Assembly: GCA_948146395.1 (NCBI GenBank)
Contig: OX411552.1
Coordinates: 14,120,957 to 14,184,956 of the forward strand
DNA: 64,000 bases
Source: Fragum whitleyi
Lineage: Eukaryota > Mollusca > Bivalvia > Cardiida > Cardiidae
Direction: 5' to 3'
In this document: one piece after another, positions 1-11,504 of the stretch
How positions within the stretch are numbered: position 1 is the first letter of the stretch
How the letters are laid out: each line of letters starts with the position of its first letter
Made by a program: the position numbers and the translations under genes
The notes under the pieces: generated by a model
Told to the model about the DNA's origin: nothing
The model's database searches: none
Seen by the model: only the letters and a program-made list of their open reading frames with translations

Positions 1-775
1 CTCGGTCCTTGAAGTTAATGGTTTCCTCTTTAATTAATTTCATCTTGTTCAAAACGAAACAACAAGATAGAAACCAGTGGGGAGTTGACTTTTCACGAAT
101 TTGTAAAATGGAATTAAATATTGTTTAGTAATATTTTTAGTATAACCTGTTTTACTTAAGATTCGGATTTACGTCGATTTCAACAGTATCAGTTTTATTG
201 TAGATTTATCGCGTCTACTGGTGGACACAATCAGGTTTTTCTGGTGCTTCTCTCACCATTACCAACACAACACTTCATCCGGGCCACCAGCTGCCTTAAG
301 GGCTTACAACAAGAAATAGTTATACAAATAGGGTTTTACAAATATGGTACAGACAGTTACATCATAGTATTTCATCCAAACCAGCAGCTGTCTAGCACTT
401 TTAACAAGAAAATAGGTATACGAATGGTAAATACATAAACTATACAAATTGACATTCACATTATTTAAATAATGATCCCACTTAAAGTCACTTGATAATC
501 AATGGGCATGTCACGGTAAGCCAATAGATTTTTTTAATGAAATTTAGTTAAATTAGTAAATTAGTTAAATTATTCCACAAGACAGGAGTACATGTACCTT
601 ATGCCTTTTTCATTTCATACATTTAAAGCACACTCAGAACTCCTTGTATAAAAACATGTTAATATTTAGGTATAATTAATTCTTCTTGAAGTCATGCAAA
701 TTGTTCGATAAATTTTAGTTATCAATTAGTGTTTAGTTAACATTGCGTATATATTCATTTCGAAGTTCAAAACCT
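1..775. other. AT-rich non-coding, probable intron of the HEPN gene
   Basis: I see no coding exon, known repeat or RNA gene here. The stretch lies upstream of the acceptor at 2050, so it is inferred to be intronic sequence of the + strand HEPN gene. Confidence 0.4.
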
Positions 776-1505
776 TTATAGATAAAAAATAGCTAGATGT
801 TTGGTGTTTTTTGAATTGTTACATGTCAATAATTCAACAAACTTGAGCGCACTGGGTTTTCTCCAAAAGTAATGGTTAATGTAAACTTTTCTTAGATCCC
901 TATGTAAAGTACATTCAAGAAGAAAGTGCATTTCATACTCAAGTTTGTTACATAAGTTGCATTTTCTATTTTCAAAAGGGATTTTGGGGGGTTTATGCCA
1001 TCTCCCTGCCTCTATTTCAAGTCTATGTGCTGATACTCTGAATCTGGTCAATGTACATTTGAATTTCTCTATATTAACATCGTTAAGGTAAGATTAAAAA
1101 GAGAATGAACAAAAAGATCTATATGTTCTTGCTCTGCTAGATTCTACTAAGTTAGTATTCCATTCTTGAAGATAGATATCTTGGACTCTCTGTTTAAAAA
1201 TTGCTAAAAAGTACTTACAGTTTTTACCCCTTGATTGAGCAACACATCATTGAATCCATGCTCTTCAAGATTTTCTTTAACAATTTTAGCACATGATTTT
1301 TATTTGGATATATTGCAAGGTCATTTAACATCATATCATATATTTGTTTGATGAATTTAGTATTTTGACACTTGACAACTTTCAACCAGAATTTAATTAC
1401 CCTATTTAAAAGCATTACTCTCAGTGGAAACCTACCTAGTTCACCATAAATAAAAATATTTGATGTTTGTTGTCTAACCCCAAGAATATATTTATAAAAT
1501 TTCAA
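776..1505 (-). pseudogene. Broken non-LTR retrotransposon (LINE) ORF2 C-terminal fragment
   Basis: The minus strand encodes two open stretches that read through each other apart from a frameshift near 1225-1260. The first (1505-1224) contains YGELGRFPLRVMLLNRVIKFW. The second continues through FKQRVQDIYLQEWN (about 1190-1150) to LTRFRVSAHRLEIEAGRW, then CNLCNKLEYEMHFLLECTLH. The pattern of a 'GELGRFPL' block, then 'R.S.HRLEIE.GR', then Cys-X2-Cys and His-X5-Cys is the region downstream of the reverse transcriptase in many invertebrate LINE ORF2 proteins. No RT or endonuclease domain is present upstream, so this is a 3' remnant. It lies antisense to the HEPN gene, probably in its intron. Assignment to a LINE clade is not possible from this part. 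Confidence 0.8.
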
Positions 1506-2050
1506 ATTTAGGCTTTAGATGAACCCTATTGAAAATTGGTAAGGTTCATATGATACTACAGGTAAAGAACAATTTTCTTGTTTAGACTATAGCAGGAGCT
1601 ATCAAACGTATTCAGAATATCTGTCTAGTCACTAGGATGGACCCAAAATTGAAACATTCCATGCAGGGATTATATATAATACTATACTAAAAGTACAGTA
1701 TGACTTTCGCTGGAAAATTTGAGTCAATTGAATCAAAGAGACGAAGGTGAGCGATAAAGGAGAATCATGGTGATCTTGTGGTTATATTCCGGTTATATAT
1801 CGATTTCATTGGTTAAATAATGGAAATGGTTCATTTTCAGGTAGCCGAAAGGTAATTACCAAAACATAGATATAGGGCTTGGCTTTTCAGTTTGAATGGC
1901 GTTCGGGCACTTCTGATTGGCTAAATAATTGTGTTTTTATCTTGTTTTTTGGGGTGTCAAAATCTTAATAATCGCATTTTCATGTCTAACTTAAACGCGC
2001 TCGAGATGTCCAACTATTATTGACATACTTTTTTAACCTTTATTCTAAAG
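1506..2050. other. Non-coding, probable last intron of the HEPN gene
   Basis: No gene or recognised repeat is visible. It ends in a pyrimidine-rich stretch and AG acceptor immediately before 2051. Confidence 0.4.
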
Positions 2051-2215
2051 GCGAACGAGCTGGCGACGCATGTAGGCCAGTATTCCAGAATGCGGTATCC
2101 GGATATGGTGGATCGTCCCAATATTCCGGCTGAGATCTACACAAAGGACCAGGCGGAGAAGGCTATGGAGTTGGCGAAGAAAATTCTTGAAAATGTAGAC
2201 GAGCTTATATCATAG
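2051..2215 (+). CDS. Last coding exon of a HEPN-domain (sacsin-like C-terminus) protein, partial
   Basis: This is a 54-codon open frame followed by TAG (2213-2215), opened by a polypyrimidine tract and AG at 2049-2050. GC content is clearly higher than in the flanks, as expected of an old coding exon. The translation contains YSRMRYPDMVDRPNIPAEIY then AEKAMELAKKILENVDELIS. The motif 'RYPD....PNIP...Y....A..A...A..IL..V' is the C-terminal helix region of HEPN domains such as the one ending sacsin and related DnaJ/HEPN proteins. HEPN domains bind nucleotides or dimerise; what the whole protein does cannot be told from this tail. All upstream exons lie outside the window or were not recognised. 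The frame is set by the absence of stops and the motif match. It is convergent with the copine gene. Confidence 0.65.
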   Translation, partial: ANELATHVGQYSRMRYPDMVDRPNIPAEIYTKDQAEKAMELAKKILENVDELIS

Positions 2216-2942
2216 TAAAATCATGTGTGACTTAGACAATATTATTGGAAAGGAAGTAATTTCCTGTCAAACGAAGCATATTTTACTAATATAATAGTAA
2301 TCTAGACTCTAATTTTATGTTGTCATGTTTGATGAGATTTTGTTTTTGTTGAAAGGAAACCGTTTACTTTAATTTTATTAGCTTTTGAAATGGTACACAG
2401 TCTTTTATTATATATGCACGAAGATTATTTATTGAAAATATTGTAAAAATTGTGTTAAGCGACCAATTAAGGGACCACCAAAAAGCTGTCGTTTATGGGA
2501 ATGGTCGCTTAATACGAAATACTGTGATACATGTGACAGTTTATTTTGATACCATTTATAGATTGTCGGTCAAGTCGTGCTGAATCTGGTGATGTTCGAA
2601 CCCATTAGAATCGTCTAATTGAGACGATTCAAATGGGTTCTAACAACATAAGATTCAACAATAACCGATTTTTCGATAAGAATGTCCTCTTTTTCAGAGA
2701 TTTTGATTACGGTGAAGGGACTTTTTATGGTGGTCGCTTAATACAATTGGTCGCTTAATAGACGTGGTCGCTCGAGCAATATCGACTGTATATATGCGTT
2801 ATGATAAAGGTTTATTTAATCTTCTGTGGTCGTATGTGTTGATTGAGATTTTAAACGGTATTGAGAGTGCTTAAACAATAATTGGATTTTTTTGCCTGGT
2901 TGTTTTTTATGTGTACATAAGTTGAAGAATGGTTATAATAAA
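2216..2942 (+). other. 3' UTR/flank of the HEPN gene with candidate poly(A) signal
   Basis: An AATAAA lies at 2937-2942. If it is the signal used, the 3' UTR is about 720 nt and contains the TIR element at 2455-2759. An earlier non-canonical signal cannot be excluded. Confidence 0.35.
2455..2759. mobile_element. Short TIR element (MITE) with internal hairpin
   Basis: The left end (ttaagcgaccaattaaggga) is matched in inverted orientation by the right end (about 2722-2759, ggtcgcttaatacaattggtcgcttaa). A second, internal palindrome at about 2590-2645 has arms around 'cgaacccattagaatcgtct'. It has no coding capacity. Confidence 0.65.
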
Positions 2943-3204
2943 TGATAAAAAATATATCATTTAATCAAGTAGTATATATATAAATATGAAATGATTGTTA
3001 ACTAAAAAAAGGCATGATAAATACATGTAGTTTATTTTCACAATTTTTATGAGATGAGTGTGGAAATTTTAAATGTTTTTTTAATTAATCAGTGTTTATT
3101 TGAATTACACATTCATTATTTTAACAATATTTTAGATTGTTTTTCAGCTACTTTAAACTCTTATATAAAATTATTTTGAACAACTACTTTCAAAACAGAA
3201 TTAA

Positions 3205-3515
3205 TGAAATTGAGGATGGAATTCGAATAATTTTCGATGGTGAGCCTTAAGTATTTTTCTAACAATAGACTTTTTAACGATATTAGAATAGAGTTTATAA
3301 ACCTTCATTTTTATTCGAGTGTCAACCTCTAGAAAGTTGTTTTTCACTAAGATAAGCCAATTAGTGAAAGGTTATTTGAATGAGGATGAACATCGATAGG
3401 TAAGCTTTTTGTAAAAAATATATATATCATTTTTCAACAAAATAAATCATTTAATAATGTTTTAATTGGCGGCGGATGAACTTTAGATCATTTTCGAAGG
3501 TGAGCCTTTTGCAAG
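3205..3515 (+). repeat. Outlying degenerate units of the 91-bp array
   Basis: Three diverged copies of the array core are recognisable near 3214, 3381 and 3472 by the GGATG(G/A)A start and GGTGAGCC or GGTAAGC end. They are separated by unrelated sequence. The first carries a stop in the otherwise open frame. Confidence 0.55.
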
Positions 3516-3594
3516 TTACTATTCATTTTGGGAAAGTATTTCAAAGATATTTCGATTAACAGAGAGATAATTTCATCTCGCATTTAAAGATAAG

Positions 3595-3856
3595 AGGTGC
3601 GTTTCTTAGATTAAGATTCTTAAGAATCTCATTAAGATTTTTAAGATGTAGCGTTTTTTAGATTAAGATTTTTAAGCGGCTTAATAAGAATCTTAAGATA
3701 TCTTAATGAGGAAACGAAGATGCTTTTACATTGTCTTAAAACGAGTAGCCTTGACGACGTCGAATGTTTTCACTCAAAATATTGAAAATCGTTTCTTATG
3801 ACGTCTTAATAATCTTATTTAGCGGAAATTTTCATCTTAATGTAAAAAACGCACCT
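3595..3856. mobile_element. TIR element (MITE) inserted at the start of the 91-bp array
   Basis: The left end aggtgcgtttcttagattaa is matched inverted by the right end ttaatgtaaaaaacgcacct. The interior repeats 'aagattcttaag'-like motifs. It separates the outlying units from the main array. Confidence 0.7.
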
Positions 3857-4054
3857 AAGGTTTTCGTACGTTATCATATATTGAGTTTTGCTATCCAATG
3901 CAGAATAAGGTTACAGAAATGATTAAAAATATTGAAAAGATACGCTTATTATATTTCAATATGAAGTTGATGTAATTGTTATCATTTTCAAAGGTGAGCT
4001 TCATTTAACTTAAACTTATCGATATGAGTGTCATTGTGAGTTTAAATCACATAG

Positions 4055-5440
4055 AGGATGAACTTCGATACATTTTCAAAGGTGAGCCTCTTGTAAATTA
4101 ATATATTTTTCGAGATAATCAATATAAATGGTTTAGGTCATACAGAGGATGGACTTTGATTTATTTTCGAAGGTGAGCCTTTTGTTAATTAATATATATT
4201 TCTAGATCAGCCCTATTGTTGATTTAAGTCATACCAAGGACGGACTTTGATTCATTTACAAAGGTGTCCCTCTTGTAAATTTATCTGTCCAGATAAGGGA
4301 TAACATCAGTTTATACTAAAAATCATACAAAGGATACGACTTTGATTTATTTTCAAAAACGCGCCTCTTGTATATGAATATATTTTTTATGAGAGAAATG
4401 ATATAATTAATACAGTCAAACAGAGGATGGACTTTGATTTATTTTCAAAGGTGAGCCTCTGGTATATTAATGTATTTTCCGAGATAGCAATATAATTAGT
4501 TTAAATCATACAGGGAATCAACTTTGATACATTTTCAAAGGTGAGCCTCTTGTAAATCAATATATTTTTCGAGATAAACAATGTAATTGGTTTAAGTCAT
4601 ACAGAGGATGGACTTTGATTTATTTTTGAAGGTTAGCCTCTTGTTAACCAATATATATATTTCTAGATAAGCGATATTGTTGGATTAAGTCAAACCGAGG
4701 ATGGACTTCGATCTATTTTCAAAGGTGTCCCTCTTGTAAATTTGTATGTGTCCAGGGATATTATCAGTAAAACCTAAAAATCATATATAGAATAGGACTT
4801 TGATTTATTTTCAAAGACGAGATAAACAATATAATTAGTTAAAATCATACAAAGGATGGACTTTGATTTATTTTCAGAGGAGAGCATCTTGTAAATTAAT
4901 ATAAACTTTTCGAGATGAACAATATAAATAACTTAAATCAACAGAGGATGGACTTTGATACATTTTCAAAGGTGAGCCTCGTGTAATTTAATAAATTTCC
5001 GAGATAAACAATAAAAGTAGTTTAAATCATTCAGAGAATGAACTTTGATTCATTTTCAATGGCGAGTCTCTTGTAAATTTATATTGTTTCTTTCGAGATA
5101 AACAATATAATTAGTTTAAATCATACAGAGGATTGACTATGATACATTTTCAAAGGTGAGCCTCTTGTGAAATAATATATTTTTCGAGATAATCAATATA
5201 AATGGTTAAGTCATACAAAGGATGGACTTTGATTTATTTTCAAAGGTGAGCCTCTTGTGAATAACTATTTTTTAGATAAACGAAATTGTCAATTTACATC
5301 ATAAACAGGATGGTCTTTGATTCATTATCAAAAGGTTTGCCCTTTTGGGAATTTATCTCATATTTTTAGATCAACGATATCATAAGTTTAAATTTTACAG
5401 AGAATGGACTTTGATAAACATGTTCAAAGACGAGCCTCTC
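4055..5440 (+). repeat. Tandem array, about 17 units of 88-94 bp, with mini-exon-like core
   Basis: Cores start at about 4055, 4146, 4237, 4331, 4424, 4514, 4605, 4698, 4790, 4853, 4945, 5035, 5129, 5219, 5307 and 5401. Each unit reads: AT-rich spacer, 'aatcatacag', a core beginning AGGATGGACTTTGAT and ending TTTTCAAAG, then 'gtgagcctcttgtaaat'. The core is 27 nt in most units and reads RMDFDxFSK when taken in frame; it is better conserved than the 60-odd nt spacer. Several units have lost the GT (for example 4331, 4790, 5401). It may be only a minisatellite; see the findings. Confidence 0.85.
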
Positions 5441-6009
5441 GTAGATTTATATTCGATTAATAAATTATTGAATCGTTTACAATTGTATTGAGATAAGGCA
5501 TGAAATATGTTTAAATCAGACAGCAAGGTCCGCAATATTGCATTTTTAAAAATCGCTTCGATTGATATTTTTGTAAATCAATTCAATATTGTGTTTGTGG
5601 AGTGTGTGTGTTTGCGTGTGTGCGTTTTATAGTTTCGTTTGATTTTTTTGCCTTATGTTTTAATACAGAGTTTTGTTCATGTATAAATTCGTTTAAAAAT
5701 CTCTACAATTACGTCATATATTGCTGTCATGACCAAAAGCTACAATGCGAACATATTTTCGTCAAGCCCCCCCCCCCCCTCCCCCTCCGTCGTCAGCGAG
5801 ACTTATTTCACACTTGGACGAGTGGATGTATGTGCGTGACAGCGTAGGTTCGTCTGCCTAGCCTAATTTTATTAGATAATTAATCCTATATTGAAGGTGC
5901 ATTTAACGCCGATTGTGGGTACCAACGTTCGGGTGCAGGTGCTGGAAAATGCAAAAGATTCCACGTCGTAAAAGAAGAATACGCACATGATCAAACTTAT
6001 ATACCATTT
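5441..6009. other. Non-coding, low-complexity patches
   Basis: A GT-rich stretch (5590-5625) and a poly-C run (5767-5778) are visible. The open frame across this region has no protein-like composition. No gene is supported. Confidence 0.5.
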
Positions 6010-6013
6010 CATT

Positions 6014-6193
6014 TGTTATCTCACCAATGGGTCGATAATCGTAGACCTATGTGAGATAGCAGCTGGAGGCTAGGAAAGGATGTAATAGTAGTACTGGCGT
6101 GAGAAATACTAGGAATCCATTGTTAGGTGCTCCAGCCGCCGCGATACAACTGAAAAAATGTTGAAAGCGGCGTAAAACCCCATTCAATCAATC
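6014..6193 (+). mobile_element. tRNA-derived SINE, body only
   Basis: It matches the body and tail of the SINE at 34557-34832: 'caccaatgggtcgataatcg', 'gagatagcagctggaggcta', 'ttaggtgctccagcc' and the tail 'ttcaatcaatcaatcc'. The tRNA-like head is missing or replaced here. Confidence 0.75.
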
Positions 6194-6312
6194 AATCCAT
6201 TTGTTATCTGAATGCTATTTTCAAAAGCATTGGTGTATCCAGGTCACGGGATCAGGACAAAAGTTACAACTTTTGTTTGCTTAGGGTTAATGCCACTTTT
6301 TAACACTACTTT

Positions 6313-6672
6313 AAGGCCCGCTCCCACTGCACTAACGTATTCATTGGGGATATAAAAATGACAACCGTTGAAAGTCGCTTTGTAACAGTTTCATACTTTA
6401 TACATACGCTTTGAACACGCTATGTCCGTCGAGCGTCCGTCCATTGTGACTTCATCCGCGCAAAGTTTTAAGCTGCACAAAACTTGCAGAGCGGATAAAC
6501 TTTTCGCTTCCAACGATATCAATGCGAAACAATACGAGGAAGAAACGCTAGGTATTCGATACCATCCGTTTACTTCCGCTGTATTTTCAACCCATCCTTT
6601 ATCCATCCTCGGAACTCTTGTCCGCTTTAGATGAAAACGTATAGAGGGCGTAATTATTAGGTATACGAACGT
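6313..6672 (+). repeat. Element end with GGCCCG(C/G)TCCCA(C/T)TGC terminus
   Basis: The left edge aaggcccgctcccactgcac resembles, in reverse, the edge near 8599. Both interiors share 'tttcatac...acgctt' and many cgtccg/cggat motifs, so they are probably diverged members of one TIR family. Overlapping open frames on both strands have no protein similarity I recognise. Confidence 0.35.
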
Positions 6673-6674
6673 AT

Positions 6675-7943
6675 ACAAGAGGACAATGATGGTCCTAGAT
6701 CGCTCACCTGAGTCTCTTTGACACCTGGGCCATCTCATCAATTAGATAGGTAGATGTCAACAAGAAGATCATTTCTAAATAAGATCAATACCATGGAATG
6801 TTTTCAGCAAAGAGTAAAAATTATATCCCTGGGCACAGATCTTACATGAAAGTATGGGCATGCAATAAACAACTGCATGAAATACAATTAAATGAGACTA
6901 CGATGAAAAGTTTCTGCCTTCTGGTTTCAGAGACAAGCTTTTAAAATTCCTCCTTTGTGTCTAAATAAAATAGGGTGGGTTTATTCAGAGCCCAAACATG
7001 GCCCTAGGGGCATGGCATGAACACATTGGTAGAAGTCCACTTTATGATATTACAAACATAGAATGGAAGATGTCTGCCTCTTAGTTTCAGAGAAGAAGAT
7101 TTTTTAAGTTTTTTGCTCTTCGATTCTATTTGAAAAGGGTAGCCCCCAGTGGAGCCCAAATATGAACCCAGGGTCTTGATAAGAACAAATTTAGTAGAGG
7201 CCCACTAGATGATGCTACATGCCAAATATGAAAGCTGTCTGCCGTCTGGTTTCAGAAAAGAAGAAGATTTTTGAAGATTTTCGTTTTTTGATTCTATGTT
7301 AAAAGGGTTGTGTCTGGGTGGAGCCCAAATATGACCAGAGGCTTGATATTAACAGACTTGGATGAAACCAAGTAAATGATGCTACATACAAAATATGAAA
7401 GCTGTCTGCCTTTTGTTTACAGTGAAGAAGATTTTGAAGATTTTCCTTCCTATTTTCACCTTTCTTGCTCATGCTGCGTCCATACATTTTAGAATTTTTA
7501 GACCAGTGGCATCCCGCCGCAACACCTTACTGACAATCGCTTTTGCGATAAATTTGTGAGAAATCTGTGATAGCTTGAACGAAAATCTGTTAGTTTATAT
7601 GATCTGCTTATCCGTCATTACCTTCTATAACTACAATGACGTCACAGGTCAGTTCCTCACGTGACCGAGAATTTCAATAGCGGGCTTCAGGTGTGAACAG
7701 AGAAAACCGTCAATTTTACCATTATCGTATATATTATTTATATTTGAAACATCGTATCAGATTATTTTGATACATCTCTTTATATTTATGAAAGGTCAAA
7801 ATAGCTTTTCATTTGATCCTTAAAAGGGAAAATATGACCCCAGGGTCTTGATATGAACAAACTTGGTAGAGGCCAACTAGATGATACTACTTACCAAATA
7901 TAATTGCTGTCTGCCTTCTGGTTTCAGAAAAGAAGATTTTTAA
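6675..7943 (+). mobile_element. Pearl-like (Helentron-associated type) element, 3' truncated and interrupted
   Basis: The 5' tip acaagaggacaatgatggtcct forms a stem (AGGAC.A/TGGTCCT) followed by the subterminal 'tcgctcacctgag'. The core has diverged units with 'gctgtctgcct.ctggtttcag' and 'tatgaccccagggtcttgat' (also found in 51481-52742). About 330 bp of unrelated sequence (about 7490-7815) interrupts the core, and a SINE abuts the end. The 3' hairpin is absent. Confidence 0.75.
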
Positions 7944-7946
7944 ATT

Positions 7947-8190
7947 GATTGATTGATTGAATGGAGTTTAAAGCCACTTTCAACATTATTTCAGTTATAT
8001 CGTGGCGGCCGGAGCACCTAATAATGGATTCCTGGTATTTCTTTCACCTGTACTACAATAACACCCTTTCCTAGCCTCCGACTGCTATCTCACACAGATT
8101 AACAATTGTAAACTCATTGGTGAGAAACAAACATCGGAAAGGATATTTGCCGCAACCGGGGATCAAACTCACAATTTCCAGATTGGACCT
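7947..8190 (-). mobile_element. tRNA-derived SINE
   Basis: Minus-strand copy: the tail 'attgattgattgaatggagt' lies at the left, then body motifs shared with 34557-34832, then a degraded B-box-like 'ggggatcaaactcac'. Confidence 0.75.
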
Positions 8191-8196
8191 CAGGTG

Positions 8197-8599
8197 AGCT
8201 ATCAAAAAGGAAGTAACGCGGATATGAAAGTATGTAAGCGTATGCATCATGTAAAATAAAATGATCCGTGCTATATCCATTTTGTTTCCGCCCAGCATAC
8301 GTGGTGTATACGTCCATTGATTTATGAATCCGCTCTTTCCGCCGTTCGTATGCGTCACAATTAAACCCGGTAAGCTCTTCTGAGTTGTCATCAGCTCTTA
8401 TCCGCAAGGCTCCGGATGAACATCCACTCAACATCCCGGCTAAATTTTTTATGTGTCCGATATTTTCGGTTCTGTTTTCGCAAACTTTTGACTATATTAT
8501 CATTTTATAAAGCGTATGAAAACTGATGGAAATTTCACTCTTCCGTCGTATCCGCTTAGCATACGTTTTGTGTCCGATTAGCAATGGGACCGGGCCTTT
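8197..8599 (-). repeat. Second element with GGCCCGGTCCCATTGC terminus
   Basis: It ends at attagcaatgggaccgggcc on the + strand. It is probably related to 6313-6672. The two overlapping frames here are not convincing genes. Confidence 0.35.
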
Positions 8600-8867
8600 A
8601 GTTATTATGCAGCGGCTAGTACACCAACTTTAGTCTCTGTCATTTATCAAACACAGGTACAAACATATTACAGATAATTACATCATGAAATTGACAATCA
8701 TTCCGATTAAAACCATTCAAATTCATTCGCTCAGCGCTCCAATCATTCACTCCAACTACTCTCTCGAACCATTTAAAACCGTTCCAATTATGACTTTTAT
8801 ACGTCAACAATTTATTGTTCCAATGACTCGATTGTTAGAGTGTACGAGTTCTTGATTAGGTTTTGGA

Positions 8868-9080
8868 GTCCCTGCTTTAAATCTAAATCATTTCGCTTTA
8901 GGAATCCTTATTTCTTTGTCTAAATATTGAAATAGTGGTTTGGTAAAGCTACACATAAGGTTTTTGGATATGTGTACCTGTGGGGATCAAGTTCAGAAAA
9001 GTCAGCCTTTTTCTTTCTGAACTTGATTTTCAGAGGGTCCTAGAAATTCTCATCATTTAGTTTTGAGAGTCCTGGCTACT
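8868..9080. repeat. Fold-back repeat with GGGGATCAAGTTCAGAAA hairpin
   Basis: 'gatcaagttcagaaa' and its inverse 'tttctgaacttgat' flank a short loop at 8987-9032. Related copies with the same surroundings ('gagtccctg', 'gagtcctgg') lie at about 29520-29830 and 41560-41830. Confidence 0.55.
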
Positions 9081-9355
9081 AATTTATGAGTCTAAGACTG
9101 GCGAGAATTGCGTTCCTTAAATCCTGGACAGCCCAAAGGTTCTGACTGAGCTAACAGTTGAGTCTCTCCGATCGAGGATACCTACTCCATTAATTGGTAT
9201 ATTCTTGCCAGTTTCAAGCTCGACTGCCAGTGTTTTAGGGTAAGAGCATTTAAGTTGAAAAAAGAGGCACAATTCCTTAAAAAAAAACACCATCTTGGTA
9301 GTATTGATTGCTCTTGTGATGGTAAACGCGCATACTAACTCTCAATGGATTATCT

Positions 9356-9894
9356 TTAACCCTTGTCATGTTTCCACGAAATACTTAATTTATTAAACTT
9401 GTCATCAAAAACAGAATAAAACTCACCAAGGCCTCTTTTTTATCTATTTATAGATGACTCATTCAATACATTAAGTATTCCATGACCACTCATTCAATAT
9501 CCTGTATTTAGGGTATAAAAACAAGCCCTGGAGAATATGCACTGCAGAACAAAATTAGTGATATCTATTACCTCCCTTTCATGAAATATGCATACAAGTT
9601 TCCTATAGCTTCAAGAACCAATCAGAAGCTTATAATTTCAATTATGTTGGAGACATCACAACATCCACAATTTTCTTTTTTTCTTTTTCTTTCTTGATAT
9701 GATCTTTTTGGTGATTTTGGGGCGTTTTAAAATGGTTTAAATGAGTGTTTGGAATGAATTCATGGAGCCCTGAGTGAGCGATTTGGAATGGTTTTGATGG
9801 AGATGAATGTTAGTTTCCCGATGTTACTAACTGTACAGCACTTTGATTTTAATTTACTTTTGCCATGGTTTTTAGTCAGAATGACAAGGGTTAA
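9356..9894. mobile_element. TTAA-flanked MITE (piggyBac-like ends)
   Basis: It starts TTAACCCTTGTCATG and ends ATGACAAGGGTTAA, with the usual inner right block 'cagcactttgattttaattt'. The interior includes a block (9386-9520) that recurs at 57558-57692. Confidence 0.65.
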
Positions 9895-9979
9895 TGATTG
9901 CTGAAATTAAGGCATGGTTAAAGTATATAAAGCCGCCTTATTTGATGACAGGGATTGACATTGCCAAGACTCCAATTAC

Positions 9980-11213
9980 CAAACTGGAGGACCAGAATGG
10001 CCCTTAACAGCTCACGTGAACTTTACTGGTCCAGTGGATCTTACCCAATTAACTTTCTGGCAAAGTTTAATTCACATTTGCCTAGTTGTAAAAGAGATTT
10101 TATTCCAAGAAAACAAAGTGAATATATGCTGTCCATTGAGAGGAGAACATGTTTAAAAACATTTTGCTCAAAAACAAGCCCCACCCTGCTATGCCCATAC
10201 TTCGAGGTCAATCGAATTTCTATGAAGAAGTTTTGAAAAGGGTCATCCAAGGAACATTTCTTCCAAGTTGGGTTGAAATCTGCCAAAGTGAAAAGAAGAT
10301 GTTTAAAGATTTTGGGCTAAAATAAGCCCTGCTCTACCATGCCAATATCTATGGGAGTCAAGCAAAATTTCGCAAACAATATTTGAAGAGGCTCACCCAA
10401 GGAACATTCTGGTAAAGTTTCATTGTAATCAGCACAATGGTTCAAGAGGAGTTATCACCCGAAGATTTCAGGCTCAAAGTAAACCCCTTCCTGCCACACC
10501 AATAATTAAGGGGCGATCAAAATTTTGCAAACAATTTATAAATAGGGTCACCGAAGAATCATTCTGGCAAAAATTCATTGAAGTCAGCCCAATGATTCAA
10601 AAAAGATGTTCTTCAAAAGTTTTTGGGCTCAAAATAAGTCCCACCCTGCCACATCAATATTTATTGGCCAATCAGAATTTTGCAAACAATTTATGAATAG
10701 AGTCACGCAAGTAACATTAACAATATTTATCGGCCAATCAGAATTTTGCATATAAGTTTTGCAGAGGGTCACCCAAGGATCATTCTAGTAAAATTCATTG
10801 AAACGGCCCAATGGTTCAAAGATTTCAAGCTCAAAATAAGCCCTATCCTGCCACGCCCCATTGTCATAAGCCAATCAGATTTTTGGTAACAATTTGTGAA
10901 AAGGGTCATCCAAGGAACATTCTGGTAAAGTTTCTTTAAAAGCGGCCCATAGGATCAGGATTACATGTTGTTAAAAGATTTCGGGCTCAAACAAGCCCCC
11001 CCCCCCCTGCCATGCCCATATTTATGGACAAGTCAGAAATTTTCGACCAGTTTTTTAAGAGGGAACATTCTGGCAAAATTATATTGAAATTGGCCTAGTG
11101 GTTTAGAAGAACTTTTTAGAAAGTTGACTATGCATGACATACAAAAGACAACGGAGTCAGGTTGATCATTAAAGCTCCCCTTCAGCATATTGTGCTAAGG
11201 TGAGGTAAAAATC
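9980..11213 (+). mobile_element. Pearl-like element with diverged core repeats
   Basis: The 5' tip ggaggaccagaatggccctt forms the typical stem (AGGACCA/TGGCCCT), then 'agctcacgtgaac'. About six diverged units of roughly 150 bp carry 'ggctcaaaataagccc', 'caatcagaattttgcaaaca' and 'gggtcacccaaggaacattc'. The 3' end is 'ttcagcatattgtgctaaggtgaggtaaaa'-like: hairpin, then the inverse of the subterminal repeat. Confidence 0.65.
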
Positions 11214-11504
11214 CTAACTAAATTTGACATGGATCAAAATAACAATCATGGACCAAGCACTTCATGTTGTAATCAGAGCCAACACACTGTATATCTACCC
11301 CGGCACTTTTGGGTTTCGTCCTTCCGCCGGTGTCAAAGTAAAATTTTATCCTGATCAGTATTGATGCGACGATTTGGAGTAAAAATGAGGTAAATCTTAT
11401 TATTTTCTGCTTAATTTCGATTTGCCGTTGAAGGCCAATGCAAGCAAATGATTCGAATGGTTCGAATAAACCTCTTGTTTGTAGCAAGGCTTACAAGGTT
11501 ATCA

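Noticed and set aside
1830..1855. Possible 11-nt micro-exon (ttttcag, gtagccgaaag, gtaatt)
   Set aside because: AG and GT are present by chance often in AT-rich DNA. Eleven nt would shift the frame of an unknown upstream exon, and there is no protein evidence.
4055..5440. CRISPR-like array (regular repeats with spacers)
   Set aside because: Eukaryotic context; the spacers are homologous to each other and unit length varies, so this is a tandem repeat.
6391..6741. Minus-strand frame of 116 codons and an opposite 70-codon frame
   Set aside because: Inside a repeat that runs into the 5' tip of a pearl-like element; composition reflects cgtccg-rich DNA.
8071..8434. Two overlapping minus-strand frames of 106 codons
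   Set aside because: They lie across a SINE head and a TIR-type repeat; no protein-like motif, and both frames are open at once.
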